A DNA stretch of 64,000 nucleotides, taken from positions 62,001 to 126,000 of the forward strand of contig JAMZAV010001835.1 in NCBI GenBank assembly GCA_024449915.1, in the 5' to 3' direction. Position numbers and translations under genes: made by a program. This document shows, piece by piece, positions 21,660 to 31,569 of the stretch (position 1 is its first letter; the number at the start of each line of letters is the position of its first letter). Origin of the DNA: Sweltsa coloradensis (taxonomy: Eukaryota > Arthropoda > Insecta > Plecoptera > Chloroperlidae). Below the pieces are notes generated by a model, which did no database searches, was not told the DNA's origin, and saw nothing but the letters and a program-made list of their open reading frames with translations.

Positions 21660-21725
21660 TATCACGCAGTAACATCCCCCAGTCTAGAGTGATAAATTAT
21701 TACCGAACGGCTGACGCCCTCTAAT
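21660..21725 (+). repeat. Repeat A 3' end
   Basis: CAGTCTAGAGTGATAAATTA, TTACCGAACGGCTGACGCCC. Only the last ~65 bases are present. Confidence 0.55.
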
Positions 21726-21954
21726 AAAACATTAACGAAAATTTGTATTACCAAACAAAACATACATTTATTAAGTTAGTTGGAATAATTTTACTCACAT
21801 AATATTCTTGTCATTATCAAAGTAAATCTTATGATATTTAACAAATTATCCCGAGACAATCTGAAAATAATTTTACAAGGAAGCTTCGCAGACGCTTTTT
21901 TCAGGCGCGTTGCTGGATGAGCGTAATTTTTTAGAAACGAAAAAAAACGCAAAA

Positions 21955-22500
21955 TTGCGATTTTCATGAGAAATAAATTTTCGATTACGCTCAAATTTCA
22001 TACGAATATATAAATTTATAAAAATAAGGTTCTGTAACAAAATCATCTCAATCAAATAAAGCATGTAAGTGTTATAAGTCGAAGAATAAAAAAAAATCGG
22101 AAAAATCGTAAAACTGCGATTTTCATGAGAAATAATTTTTTGATAAAGCTCAAATTTTACACTCATATATTAATTTATAAAAAAAAAGGTGCTGTGAAAA
22201 AAATCATTACAATCGGATAAAGCATGTAGGTGTCTAAGTTGAAGAATTTTTTTTTAAAATTCGTAAATAATCGTAAAATTGCGATTTTTATTAACAAATA
22301 ATTTTTCGATGGAGCTCAAAAAGGTGGCAGTTCTAAGTTCAGAGATTTCGAAGGTCTCCATAAAATTTCATCGCAATTGGAGTAACGGTTTAGCCGAAAT
22401 CGTGTTAACAGACACACAAAAATACATTCCAGATTTTTTTCTCCAGTGTTGTGAAATGGAATCTTCGTTTCGCTCGCTACGCTCGCTACGCTCATCCAAT
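21955..22500 (+). repeat. Element F, copy 1, with internal ~160-bp tandem units
   Basis: Units beginning GCGATTTTCATGAGAAATAA start at about 21958 and 22113, with a third, changed unit at about 22281. Each carries AAGCATGTARGTG and TCGAAGAAT-like segments. The end is CATTCCAGATTTTTTTCTCC, GAAATGGAATCTTCG and GCTCGCTACGCTCGCTACGC. A reverse-complement copy lies at 36990-37605. It is an unclassified non-coding repeat, and the ORF at 22279-22557 is part of it. A LINE 3' UTR remnant and tail (22561-22616) follow directly. Confidence 0.7.
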
Positions 22501-22560
22501 AAATCATTATTTAAACCCAATTCTTATTTAATTTACATCTCAATAGCTAAAATATAATAC

Positions 22561-22616
22561 TAAGCTTCGCACATAAATCAATTCGGTTGAGGTGCCCTAG
22601 ATCCTCATGTCGTCGG
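22561..22616 (+). repeat. LINE-type tail
   Basis: CTTCGCACATAAATCAATTC, GGTTGAGGTGCCCTAG, ATCCTCATGTCGTCGG. Diverged B-version motif terminating the LINE remnant that hosts element F. Confidence 0.6.
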
Positions 22617-22714
22617 TTCAATATGCCCGTCTATGCAGATAGATCTCAGGTCTGTGTGATTTATTGCCTGATATCAGTTTACGAAATTAAGAAATATTTT
22701 CCATGAACATTTCT

Positions 22715-22766
22715 ATTTCTACAGCTTGGAACTAAGGCGGCCTCCTAGGTTCCAAGCTGTAGAAAT
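22715..22766. repeat. Perfect 18-bp inverted repeat with 16-nt loop
   Basis: ATTTCTACAGCTTGGAAC (22715-22732) and its exact reverse complement (22749-22766) flank TAAGGCGGCCTCCTAG. It is much more perfect than its diverged surroundings. It could be a small foldback element or a transcribed hairpin. No promoter is identified. Confidence 0.8.
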
Positions 22767-22844
22767 ACAGCTTCCCAATTCAAACACTTTAAAGCTCGGA
22801 ATTATTGATGTTATGTATTTTAATTTTATTTTTGTATATTTGAT

Positions 22845-23094
22845 ATAATGAAGTATAGAGGTTACTTTATTTCACTAAAACATATAATATTAACCCAAAA
22901 ATTGATTATTTATATAGTTATAACATTTACTTTGCTATTACTTTCATCATTATTTTATTTTGTTTTTATACACTTAAAAAACAATCAAATCATCAAACAC
23001 ACCATTAACTCATCTCATCAACTTTCATTATCACAGGCGGGGCAATATGACCTTCCCGGTTGATTTGCCCTATAGTTTCTCACATCGTCGTCGG
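22845..23094 (+). repeat. LINE 3' UTR and tail
   Basis: TTTGCTATTACTTTCATCAT, TATTTTGTTTTTATACACTT, AAACACACCATTAACTCATC, then CACAGGCGGGGCAATATGAC and GGTTGATTTGCCCTATAG, ending CACATCGTCGTCGG. The 71-codon ORF across it is incidental. Confidence 0.75.
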
Positions 23095-23097
23095 TTA

Positions 23098-23505
23098 AAA
23101 GCTAGTCTCTCAATTCCTCACCAGGTAGCGTGCGAGTCGTAAGTAATTCCGAGATCACTCTAACTCTGAGCAAAGAGATAGTCATACGTAGCGTGTGAGA
23201 CTCTGATGAGGGAGGTCACGGGCTCGAATCCCACCACCGGCAATCCTGACTGAAAGTTTTCCCCGAGGTTTTCTTCAGTAGTTAATGCGAATGCTGGTAG
23301 TGAGTCCTCTGTAACAGCCCTCGGGCATTCCCTTATCATATGGACATCAATCCAGAAATTAAACAATCTATCTCAGCGGGGTATCAGGACCTACGGGAGT
23401 GTTTCCCAATTAATGAAGTTAAGAAACCTTCTTATCAGTTACCTAAGACCCTAATAACCTGGTTTGTCACCTACACCGGCCATCCCTACTTAAAAGTTTT
23501 ATTCA
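23098..23505 (+). repeat. tRNA-derived SINE, family S2 (reference copy)
   Basis: TAGTCTCTCAATTCCTCACC, CGTAGCGTGTGAGACTCTG (box A-like), GGTCACGGGCTCGAATCCCA (box B at about 23219-23231), CCCGAGGTTTTCTTCAG and CATTCCCTTATCATATGG. About 400 bp. It is colinear with 7490-7900 and continues into S3 in both places. A minus-strand relative is at 45611-45825. Confidence 0.8.
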
Positions 23506-23690
23506 CACGGTAGCGTGAGAGTCGCAAGCAATACCGTGTTAACTCTACTTCCAGTTTGAACAGAGCGCCGTATACTTTGTGTACGTCTGGTCCTGAGTTT
23601 GAACATTCAGTTGCACGTTATGACCTCACGGTTGACGCACCCTTAATCCAAATAAACTAAAAACATTCAGTTGAACATCAAAGATATCTT
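23506..23690 (+). repeat. S3 module followed by A-version tail
   Basis: CACACGGTAGCGTGAGAGTC, AATACCGTGTTAACTCTAC and GAACAGAGCGCCGTATAC lead to CAGTTGCACGTTATGACC, TCACGGTTGACGCACCC and AATCCAAATAAAC. S3 recurs at 7915 and 34893. Confidence 0.7.
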
Positions 23691-23699
23691 TGGTTTTAT

Positions 23700-24157
23700 C
23701 AGGCCGGAATATGATACCTTGCGCACACAATTAGATCTCTCCCAATCATATGACTGGCTTCTTTCATAATTATAATAACGAACGTCGACAAACTTTCTTT
23801 ATCTCTTATTCGAACCCAGCCATGCCTTATTAATAACAAGTGATGGCTACTTGCCGGCACTTCTGGCCACTGCTGGACATTGCCCTTTCGAACACCTGAA
23901 AAGTGTCTATAACCATCAATGGCAAACCATTTTGTGACAAGCAAAACCTAAAAATTCATCCATCAAAATAATTTGATTTTCTCACAAATAACTTACTTCT
24001 CTTTTGCTATTATTATCATCTCCATCACATTCTTTTCTTTAATTAACGTTGAAAACAATATAACAAACAAACAACAAACGCATTGTTTAAATAAACACAT
24101 CACTGGCAGCGCAATATAACCTAACCGGTTGAAGCGCCCTAGATTCTTACGTCGTCG
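23700..24157 (+). repeat. LINE 3' end
   Basis: CCTTGCGCACACAATTAGAT, CTCTCCCAATCATATGAC and ATAACGAACGTCGACAAAC correspond to the C-terminal codons of the LINE ORF. A segment TGATGGCTACTTGCCGGCAC, also at 35950, is shared by a subfamily. The 3' UTR ends with the tail at 24099-24157 (CAGCGCAATATAACC, TAACCGGTTGAAGCGCCC). Confidence 0.75.
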
Positions 24158-24339
24158 TTCCAAGCTTTCCAATACCGTTACGTTCAAGTGATCCACAACT
24201 GGCGAATATATGTTTGATGATCGCGCATGTTGGGCGGGTTTCCTGGTTTCCAAGTTTCCTTGATAAAATAGTGACATCACTTTTAAACCATTACAAACCC
24301 TTCCACGTCTATTAGTTATATACAATTAACTTTAAACTA

Positions 24340-24707
24340 TGAACGTATTATTTAAACTTTTATATTGTGGAGGTTGTAGTGTAGGCCAAACACGTATCAC
24401 TGCTCCCAGATGTGACACATTGTGATGTACCTTTAGCCGTACATCATATGCTAGCAGAATGTAACAAATATGACGCCTTGCGCACGCAATTTGATCTCTC
24501 CCGATCACACGAAGAAAAATGCTCTCATAGGATAACGGCGACACACTTTCTAGAGTTTCCTCACATTTTTTTGATTTAAATAAATATTTTTCATTTGCTG
24601 TTACTATTTTCATCAATTTCAAACACACCATAAACTTACTTACGATATCTCAGGTGGCGCAAATGACCTAACCGGTTAAAGCGATCTATTTTCTCACGTC
24701 GCCGTCC
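24340..24707 (+). pseudogene. LINE ORF C-terminus (post-RNase H zinc knuckle) and 3' end
   Basis: Translation gives PRCDT, then after a one-base shift DVPLAVHHMLAECNKYDALR and TQFDLS. This is the Cys/His cluster and tail typical of the end of RNase H-bearing non-LTR retrotransposon polyproteins (I/Jockey-type). Conserved GGATAACGGCGACACACTTT follows, then the 3' UTR and tail at 24647-24707 (CAGGTGGCGCAAATGACC, TAACCGGTTAAAGCG). It is 5'-truncated and frameshifted, so inactive. The minus-strand ORF at 24332-24631 is its shadow. Confidence 0.8.
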
Positions 24708-25110
24708 GTACGATTTGTTAGCTGTCCGCATAACTAATACTCTGTTAACGCACGGACTGGGGGCGGAAAGCGAGGTTTTCCACGGACGACGTTTTCTCCG
24801 CCGAGGAGCGGGATAAACGCGTACATTTTGGACGCACCTCCACGAGAAAAGATCGAAATAATTGCAGAAAAAATATCCGCGACCAGAAAAAAATTGTTTA
24901 CGTGTTAAAAAGCCAGAAAAAAACGAAAAACGTGTAATTAAAACACCGATCCCGCCAACACTTACCTCTTTATGCAGGGTTAAGATTGCCCTAGGTGTGA
25001 CACAATATGTGACGTTATGTTAAACATTTGCTGGCAGATTGCTCTGGTAACGGATGTCGGAGACAAATCCCCATTCCCTTGACGACCTCCCCGACGACGA
25101 TCTCTTTGAT
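24708..25110. other. CpG-rich unassigned stretch plus repeat A fragment
   Basis: 24710-25000 has more CpG than its neighbours (CGGACGACGTTTTCTCCGCC, GCGACCAGAAAA) but no ORF or known family. At 25040-25105 a repeat A piece reads GGCAGATTGCTCTGG, CCATTCCCTTGACGACC and TCCCCGACGACGAT. Confidence 0.5.
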
Positions 25111-25185
25111 AATCAAAAAAATGCCTTCACATCTGGTCTTGCTTGATAATCAAAAAAACTGCATTCACATCTGGTGTTGCTTGAT
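25111..25185. repeat. 37-bp direct duplication
   Basis: GATAATCAAAAAAATGCC, TTCACATCTGGTCTTGCTT is followed at once by a second copy with two or three changes (ACTGCATTCACATCTGGTG). Confidence 0.75.
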
Positions 25186-25619
25186 TTGAAACCAAACTAT
25201 ATGTCTTACTCTGTTGCCAATGCACAGGGACAAAGAAACTTCACAACGCTGTTTCCTAATGGCCCCCGTATTGAAATACTGTCTCCCTCCTTCATTCTCC
25301 AACCACAACTTCGAGCTGAAATCCGAGCCTCGCTTTCATCTCTTTGAGATCGTTCGACCGAGCACAAATCATTTAAATACTGTTTCGTAAGTTTCAGGTA
25401 TATTTTTAATGGCGCGCCTTCTTTCTCGTCGCTCAATCTGAAATGCTTTGAAATTTCTTACATGTCTACTCTTTGTCTGTGTGTGCTGGTACACAATTGT
25501 TATTAATCTAGTGCCAGGCCTTCCTAGTCTAGTTTATTTTATTCTAAGTGTAGCCTACAATGTACAAATTTATTTTGTTCTATTTTATGTTCCTTACTAA
25601 AGGCCTAGGCCTACATATA
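25186..25619. other. Unassigned flank of the DNA transposon
   Basis: A 76-codon minus-strand ORF (25206-25436) has no recognisable domain. AGGCCTAGGCCTAC lies just outside the transposon end. No repeat family of this window is seen. Confidence 0.4.
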
Positions 25620-26466
25620 GTTAGGTCATAATCATGAGTTTCGTGACCACTTTTTCGCAAGGATGGTTTGACGATTGATTTGACTACTATGGACCATTTA
25701 GAAAAAAATAAGCCCCCATGTCCCTCCCAAAAATCCCGGCAATTTTTACTAGAGGCTAAAACCAATATGGCTGCCGGGCACACTCTTGAAAATTTAAATT
25801 TTGAACCAGAACAAGTAGAATCAAGTGCAAATACATTTTTTTGTTTAAACTGACCACAAGGATTCTGAATATGATATTAGTTTGACCCTACGACGCCATT
25901 TTGAACCAGAAATACAAGATGGCCACCTGCGCCATTGTGGAAAATTAAGTTTTGAACCAGAGCATCTAGAATCAAGTACAAATACACTTTTTCTTGTAAA
26001 TAGACCACAAGGATTCAGAATATGACGTTAATTTGACGTTACGATATCATTTTGACTCATAAATCCAAAATGGCCACCATCCAGTGTAGCAAAAGTTTTA
26101 CGTGTGTACTTAAGCAATTACCCACACAAGTATCTCTTGCTGTAAAGTACCATGATTTTACCATGAGATGGTATGTCAGTAAATTTTCTATTACAAATGA
26201 CTCTACAACGTAAACATAAACCGAATTTATGAAGTCACAAATTGTTTTTTCGTTGGAAATTAACGTTATTTTACCACAGTTACGTGGTAGTTAATACCAA
26301 AATGTGCCCCCGAGAAGTATGATCAGTCTGAATCGAGGCATCCTGCCATACTATATTCGGAATCAGACGATTCCATGTAAAACCTGCTTTTCTCAGTAAA
26401 ATATCCACCTTCAGGTTGCTGTCATCATCATCATCCTATAGCTCTCTTCAACTGGCCCTAGTGCAG
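25620..26466 (+). repeat. Left terminal inverted repeat
   Basis: About 847 bp, pairing with 28439-29291. The inner end is AACTGGCCCTAGTGCAG. It includes runs such as AAGATGGCCACCTGCGCC that are conserved in both arms. Confidence 0.9.
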
Positions 26467-26533
26467 CCCCATGCTGCAGTGGTTGGTTGCGTACAAAGTT
26501 AGGTATGGAAGATGACTTTCTGACTTCTGGGCG

Positions 26534-28626
26534 ATGCTGACAGCTCGCTTCTTTGATCAGGTCGGCTTCTTTCGTACTGACTTCACTCAGTCTATTACAG
26601 GCAACCCCTACTCTATGGCCTGGGACATGTGGATAGAATTCTCCATGAACCAGGTCAGCAACATGAAGTCTGGCTGGCTCTCCATCCTCCAGAATGAGAA
26701 ACAGCAGCTGGTGCACTCCAGAAATGTGAATAATGTGGCCCGGGTCCGAGCGGCTGATAACGCCATGGCCAAAAATAAATACAAAATTACAAAGTTGAAG
26801 CACGTGGAATGCGGTCTGAAACGGATGAGATAAAATGAGCAATGCATGCAGGATAAAGTCGCATGCATGCACGAGTTTGACTCCTGTCCATTCAACCAAG
26901 CTTCACCCACCTATATACAGGTGGGTGTCTACAGTCCGCCATGCCTGCCTCTGATGAGCGCGTTGCAGATTAGAACTCTGCCTATGCTGCGGGAGAGGAA
27001 AAGTTAACCAGATTCTTGCAAGATTGGATGTTCAGTAAGAATACCTCCCTTAATGCACCCTTCTTTTTGAGCAAGCGGTAAACGTTTGCCAAGATGACAG
27101 AAACGGACAAGCATGGGGACGTACTTAAAGTGAGAGCTGCTGAAATGGAGCAGAGCGCTCTCAAGTCATTCATCGACCCGGCTGATGTCAGTAAACTCGT
27201 GGACCTCGCTGAGTGGCTGGAACATCGTGTCGTCGATGAATTTATGGCCCTATTCAACTCTTAACGGCACATACAGGAAGACACAGAAAAGCAAGCTCAT
27301 TCAGAGACTCTCTGCAATCTGCAGATCTGCAGGAACTTTACACCGCTCTCATCGACGTGGGCATGTTGTGGAGGATTGCAACTCCATCAGCAGAAGACCG
27401 ACAGACGCAATATGGCACCCCATATAAGTGGTCGGATTACGTCCATAAGGTGTCATCCATCATCCTTGCCGGCCATAGAGATGCTGAGCGTACCATCTGT
27501 GTGAATGACCCTTACGACGCCCCGTACTCAACTAAAGATATTGAACCGTGAACAGGACCTGCGGGTACAGGGTAAGGCACATATCCCCAATATGTAGGTA
27601 CATGAAAATGAGCCACCCTTTCCCATCTGCCCGAGCATTCAAAACGCTGCTGTGTATAGCGACGGCAACAAGAGGCCGCTGCAAAAACTGATATGCGACT
27701 ATCTGACCGACCTTTTAGAGAGAGTTGATACAATGATTGTCTATACTCTGTTGGTTCCTACTGTACCAACTGGTCAACCAAACAACTAATGGGAAACTAC
27801 AGCTTTGACCAGTCTGAGGCTGACACTATCATCTTTTCGATTTACGCAGCTCTGCGCGAGTCTGGCTATACCGGCCTGTTGTCATAGATACTGCCGATAC
27901 TGATGAGTATGCCGCGGCAGCTGAATGAAATGCTCTGTTTCAAGAGGAAGCAGAAGACAATCTTATGTCGTGTCCTGGTAAAATGACGAGATGGCAGATT
28001 GTATTGTGCAGTGCATGGTAGGCTGTGATGCTAACTCAGGCTTCTACGGCAAAAGTAGGAAGTCGGTGTTTGACCGGATGGCAAAGATTCCTGTGGCCCG
28101 ACAACAGATCTCGAGGTGCGGAGATAGACTTGACCTTCAGGACGAGGTACTAGAGAAGTTCTTCCAGTTCACACGACATGTCATATATGGCGACATAAAG
28201 AGTACCAACATGACTGAAGCCAATTCAACAAAGTGGAGAACACTGAAAAGACAAAATCATTCATCCTTCTCCCTCCAGATGCAGATAGCCTAGTCCAACA
28301 CTGCCTCAGTGCAAACTACTTAGCGTATTTTGTGCGCCACCCTTCCAAGAAGGACCATCCCTTACCACTTGGGCATGGTTAGGAACTTGTGGGTGGTCGT
28401 TGTCCACCACAGGCGACCTGCTCTCCTAGCTCATCTACCTGCACTAGGGCCAGTTGAAGAGAGCGAGGATGATGACAGCAACCTGTTGGAGGATATTTTA
28501 CTGAAGAAAATGGGGTATTGCACAGAATCGTCTGATCCTGAATATAGTATGGCAGGATGCCCCAATTCAGATAGATCACACTTCTCGGGGGCACTTCTCG
28601 GGGGCAAAACAGTGTTACAGTGGTAA
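26534..28626 (+). pseudogene. Broken transposon protein, XPG/PIN-like nuclease type
   Basis: Pieces on the plus strand in order: 26534-26833 (99 codons, MDWDMWIEF-like helix region); 26846-26930 (VACMHEFDSCPFN); 27094-27264 (LKSFIDPADVSKLVDL, EHRVVDEFMALFNS); after a frameshift NGTYRKTQKSKLIQRL; 27357-27551 (GMLWRIATPSAEDRQTQYG, CVNDPYDAPYSTKD); 27887-27919 (DTADTDEYAAAA); 27991-28293 (VGCDANSGFYGKSRKSVFD); and the acidic C-terminus to 28626. The DTADTDEY and GCD...FYGK motifs match a widespread, mostly unnamed protein family of invertebrate genomes with an XPG/PIN-like fold signature. At least four frameshifts or stops and internal deletions make it inactive. Function in transposition is inferred from its position between TIRs. 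Confidence 0.7.
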
Positions 28627-29291
28627 AAAAACGTTAATTTTCAAAGAAAGATAAATAATGACGTCTTAAATTCTGTTTTTATTTACGTTGCGGTCGAGGT
28701 TGCGGTGTCATTTCTAATAGAAAATTTACTGACATACCATCTCATGGTAAAATGATGGTACTTTACAGCAAGAGGTCCTTGTGGGAGTACTGGCTTTAGT
28801 ACAAACGTAAAACGTTTGCTACACTGGATGGCGGCCATTTTGGATTTATGAGTCAAAATGATATCGTAACGTCAAATTAACGTCATATTCTGAATCCTTG
28901 TGGTCTATTTACAAGAAAAAGTGTATTTGTACTTGATTCTTGATGCTCTGGTTCAAAACTTATTTTCCACAATGGCGCAGGTGGCCATCTTGTATTTCTG
29001 GTTCAAAATGGCGTCGTAGTGTCAAACTAACATCATATTCAGAATCCTTGTGGTCAGTTTAAACAAAAAAAAATGTCTTTGCACTTGATTCTACCTGCTC
29101 TGGTATCAAAATTTAATTTTTCAAGAGTGTGCCCGGCAGCCATATTGGATTTTGGCCTCTAGTAAAAATTGCCGGGATTTTTGGGAGGACAGTGGGGGCT
29201 TATTTTTTTCTAAATGGTCCATAGTAGTCAAATCAATCGTCAAACCATACTTGCGAAAAAGTGGTCACGAAACTCATGATTATGACCTAAC
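28439..29291 (-). repeat. Right terminal inverted repeat
   Basis: About 853 bp. The inner end is CTGCACTAGGGCCAGTTG at 28439. It contains the last codons of the transposon ORF (acidic LGPVEESEDDDSNLLED), so the left arm carries an antisense copy of the gene's 3' end. Confidence 0.9.
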
Positions 29292-29399
29292 CCTAACCTA
29301 ACCGGTCTCCCCGCAAAGTGCGGGACGTAGTAATGACCGGCTATGAGTAAGAATATACTGTCTCACCGGTCAAGGATTTACAAACTTTATTGATGCAGG

Positions 29400-29646
29400 G
29401 GCTATGCAGTAATCTATTTAATAAATTTCATTCACATCATACACATTTCTTAATTTATTTATTTTCATTCACATAAATAACTTTTGTTTTGCTATTACTA
29501 TCATCATCATTTTATTTTGTTATATACACACTTAGAAAAAAATCTTATCATCAAACACACCATTAACTCATCTCATCAACTTTCATTATCACAGGCGGCG
29601 CAATACGACCTAACCGGTTAAAGCGCCCTAGTTTCTCTCGACGTTG
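29400..29646 (+). repeat. LINE 3' UTR and tail
   Basis: TTTTGCTATTACTATCATCA, TTTATTTTGTTATATACAC, CACCATTAACTCATCTCATC, then CACAGGCGGCGCAATACGAC and CCGGTTAAAGCGCCCTAG at 29588-29646. Nearly the same as 22845-23094 and 34720-34889. Confidence 0.8.
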
Positions 29647-29679
29647 TGTTTCCTTATCATATAATCTGTGGATCTCATG

Positions 29680-30048
29680 GATCATGTGGCGCGTGTGATG
29701 TACCTCTAACCGTGCATCATTATGTTGTTTCCCAAACCCGTGCCTCGTATTCTAACACTGGTAGCCGACATCGATGCAACGTCACAGTCTGAATGTAACA
29801 AATAATATGACGCCTGGTGCACCTTTTACATTACATCGTCGACAAACTATAAACTAAGTTATTTTAAGTGACTTGTTTTACCATAAGTAATAATTACCTA
29901 ACATTTTTCACTTTTAAATAATAAAAAAAAAAAACTTTACCGTATTTGTCATATGTCATGAATTAAAAAGCAAGAAATCACAAAAATGATGTCACAGGTG
30001 GTGCAATAAGACCTCCCCGGTAAAGTGACCTAGTTTCTCACGTTGTCG
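29680..30048 (+). pseudogene. LINE ORF C-terminal fragment with insert, plus tail
   Basis: TGTGATGTACCTCTAACC, GTGCATCAT encodes CDVPLTVHH, as in 24430-24450. Then a ~70-base insert GTTTCCCAAACCCGTGCCTC, shared with 16170, interrupts before GAATGTAACAAATAATATGA (ECNK...). GTCGACAAACTATAAAC and the 3' UTR lead to the tail at 29991-30048. Inactive. Confidence 0.7.
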
Positions 30049-30159
30049 TATTGAATGATTACATATGTAAGATCTAATTTTGCCAAAAGTGGTTCAACTC
30101 TTTGGTGTCTCCGGTTTCTTTCATTTCTGTACGAGTAACAGTACTCCAAGAAACTTGAA

Positions 30160-30385
30160 GCGAGCTATGGTAGTCGTTTTCAGGGACCCCTTAACATTTC
30201 CATAACGACCTCCCCGACGACGATGACAATAAGGCGTTGATGCGACCGCGAAGTAAGAAACCCCCCTAACTCCCCTTACCTATGGCTGGTTCTGACCAGC
30301 ATGGGTTCTACTCCCCATATCACATGGGCCAAGGATAGAGAGGTGCATTGTGACCTAACGGTTGACACGCCCTTAATCCAAATAA
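30160..30385 (+). repeat. Repeat A, 5'-truncated
   Basis: AAGCGAGCTATGGTAGTCG, CGACCTCCCCGACGACGATG, CTATGGCTGGTTCTGACCAG, TAGAGAGGTGCATTGTGACC, TAACGGTTGACACGCCC. Followed by GACTATAGGTAGGCCTAATC, shared with 42220. This starts the block duplicated at 42070-42850. Confidence 0.8.
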
Positions 30386-30524
30386 ACTAAAGACCACTTC
30401 ATTCTTTGACTTGACTATAGGTAGGCCTAATCTTGAAGGCCAAGATCTGAACTGGATTATCGGTTATTTATTATCACGATTTATATATGTCTGCGTCTTG
30501 GTTGAATTTGATAAACCCCGTGAG

Positions 30525-30890
30525 GACCCGGGGTAGAATTGAGCCCACAGCATGGCTCTGCTAATCGGGAACGGCGAGAAAAGAGATAAAGTCCATCTCG
30601 CAAACATCAGTTAGTACGTTACTCTCCGAAACAAGAGGTCAGCCCTGGCATACGTCGTCGGGAACACTTTCCCCTTTTCATTTGACGACCTCCTCGACGA
30701 CGATGACAACTTACACACCAAACTATGAAGATGACAAAGACGATGACGACCGCGACGTGAGAACCCCTCGCCCTTCCTTCCCCTTCCCGTGGCTGGTTTG
30801 GTCTAGCATGAGCCTCTTCTCCCAATATCCTCTAGACTAGAGTTGAGCACTATGACGTAACGGTTTACGCACCCTTTATCTAAATAAACA
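30525..30890 (+). repeat. Repeat A copy
   Basis: GACCCGGGGTAGAATTGAGC, CACAGCATGGCTCTGC, AGTCCATCTCGCAAACATC, the GAC/GAT-rich stretch at 30685-30760, CCGTGGCTGGTTTGGTCTAG, and GAGCACTATGACGTAACGG. Minus-strand ORFs across it recur in other copies only because of the repeat. Confidence 0.85.
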
Positions 30891-30989
30891 AACCATAGTC
30901 GGTTAATGTGAGAACCAATATCTGCAGGGTCCAGTCTCACCACTGGTCTGTGGCTGGGTCTAGCCAGCAAAGTTTTAAATATACATTCA

Positions 30990-31310
30990 TAAAAACATTC
31001 GTATTTAGAGTCTTCCCACTTAGTCACCGAACTAATTTTCAGTAGGGGACATAAGATATAAATCAGACCAAACCAACCATGTAAGCGCCGACACCATCAA
31101 CGAGCGAACAATGACCAACCAGCGAACAGCGCCAGAATCAACATAGCTGATTGGGAACAACCTTAGAGTTTATTATGTGCCTCGTTGCAAGGAAGGCCCC
31201 AAAGACACAGTTCCGTTTACAAATAGCTAAGCCAAGAACTGATGGCTTTCACAACAGAGATATAAAAATCTTCTGTCTATAGCGGGCATTGAACCCAGTA
31301 TCTTGTTCTC
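30990..31310 (-). repeat. S1 SINE, minus strand, diverged
   Basis: GTATTTAGAGTCTTCCCACT, TTTTCAGTAGGGGACAT, CCAACCATGTAAGCGCCG and CCTCGTTGCAAGGAAGGC are the reverse complement of the S1 body (compare 13990-14310). The tRNA head region is only weakly preserved near 31285-31305 (GCGGGCATTGAACCCAGTAT, a damaged box B). Confidence 0.65.
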
Positions 31311-31545
31311 ACAGTTCGTCTCCGTCTGGGCAGGGGGTTGAACTCAACCAGGGGTATTCTTATGCTGATAGTCGACGAGACAAAAGGCAAAGTCCATCTC
31401 TCTGGCTCTGGCAGTGGTCGTCGGGTCCTTCCCTGACTACCGCCTAGACGTAGACGACGATGACAACACAATTGATGAAAAGAACAAAGATCTCCGCCCG
31501 TCAACAAAGTGGCCCAGAGCTGGGCTCTGCTGGTCGTAACAGGCG
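31311..31545 (+). repeat. Repeat A variant
   Basis: CTCCGTCTGGGCAGGGGG, GATAGTCGACGAGAC, CTCTGGCAGTGGTCGTCGGG and CCGCCTAGACGTAGACGACG, then a second head fragment GGCCCAGAGCTGGGCTCTGC at 31512. Shortened and rearranged. Confidence 0.55.
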
Positions 31546-31569
31546 CTGGCCTCGGATATCTCTTAACCA

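Larger units (their letters stand above)
25620..29291 (+). mobile_element. 3.67-kb DNA transposon with ~850-bp terminal inverted repeats
   Basis: The left end GTTAGGTCATAATCATGAG at 25620 is matched in reverse complement by CTCATGATTATGACCTAAC ending at 29291, and complementarity continues inward for about 850 bp. Arms differ by a few percent with small indels. Between them lies a broken plus-strand ORF (26534-28626) whose last part enters the right arm. No clear target-site duplication is visible (left flank CTACATATA, right flank CCTAACC). The encoded protein carries an aspartate-rich motif of XPG/PIN-like nuclease type, so an Academ-like assignment is possible but unproven. Confidence 0.85.

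Noticed and set aside
23195..23235. Hammerhead-ribozyme-like CTGATGAG ... CTCGAAT in S2
   Set aside because: The CGAA part belongs to the tRNA box B, stem II is too weak, and no matching stems I and III are visible.
24332..24631. 99-codon minus-strand ORF
   Set aside because: Antisense shadow of the LINE C-terminal coding fragment, which has recognisable motifs on the plus strand.
26411..26910. 162-codon and 100-codon minus-strand ORFs in the DNA transposon
   Set aside because: The plus strand of the same DNA fits the transposon protein in order with the other fragments. The minus frames are shadows.
30619..30825. Recurrent minus-strand ORFs rich in V, I and R over repeat A (also 36268-36612, 42421-42615, 43537-43752)
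   Set aside because: Reverse translation of the GAC/GAT-rich core. Frames and starts vary between copies, and there is no conserved start or length.
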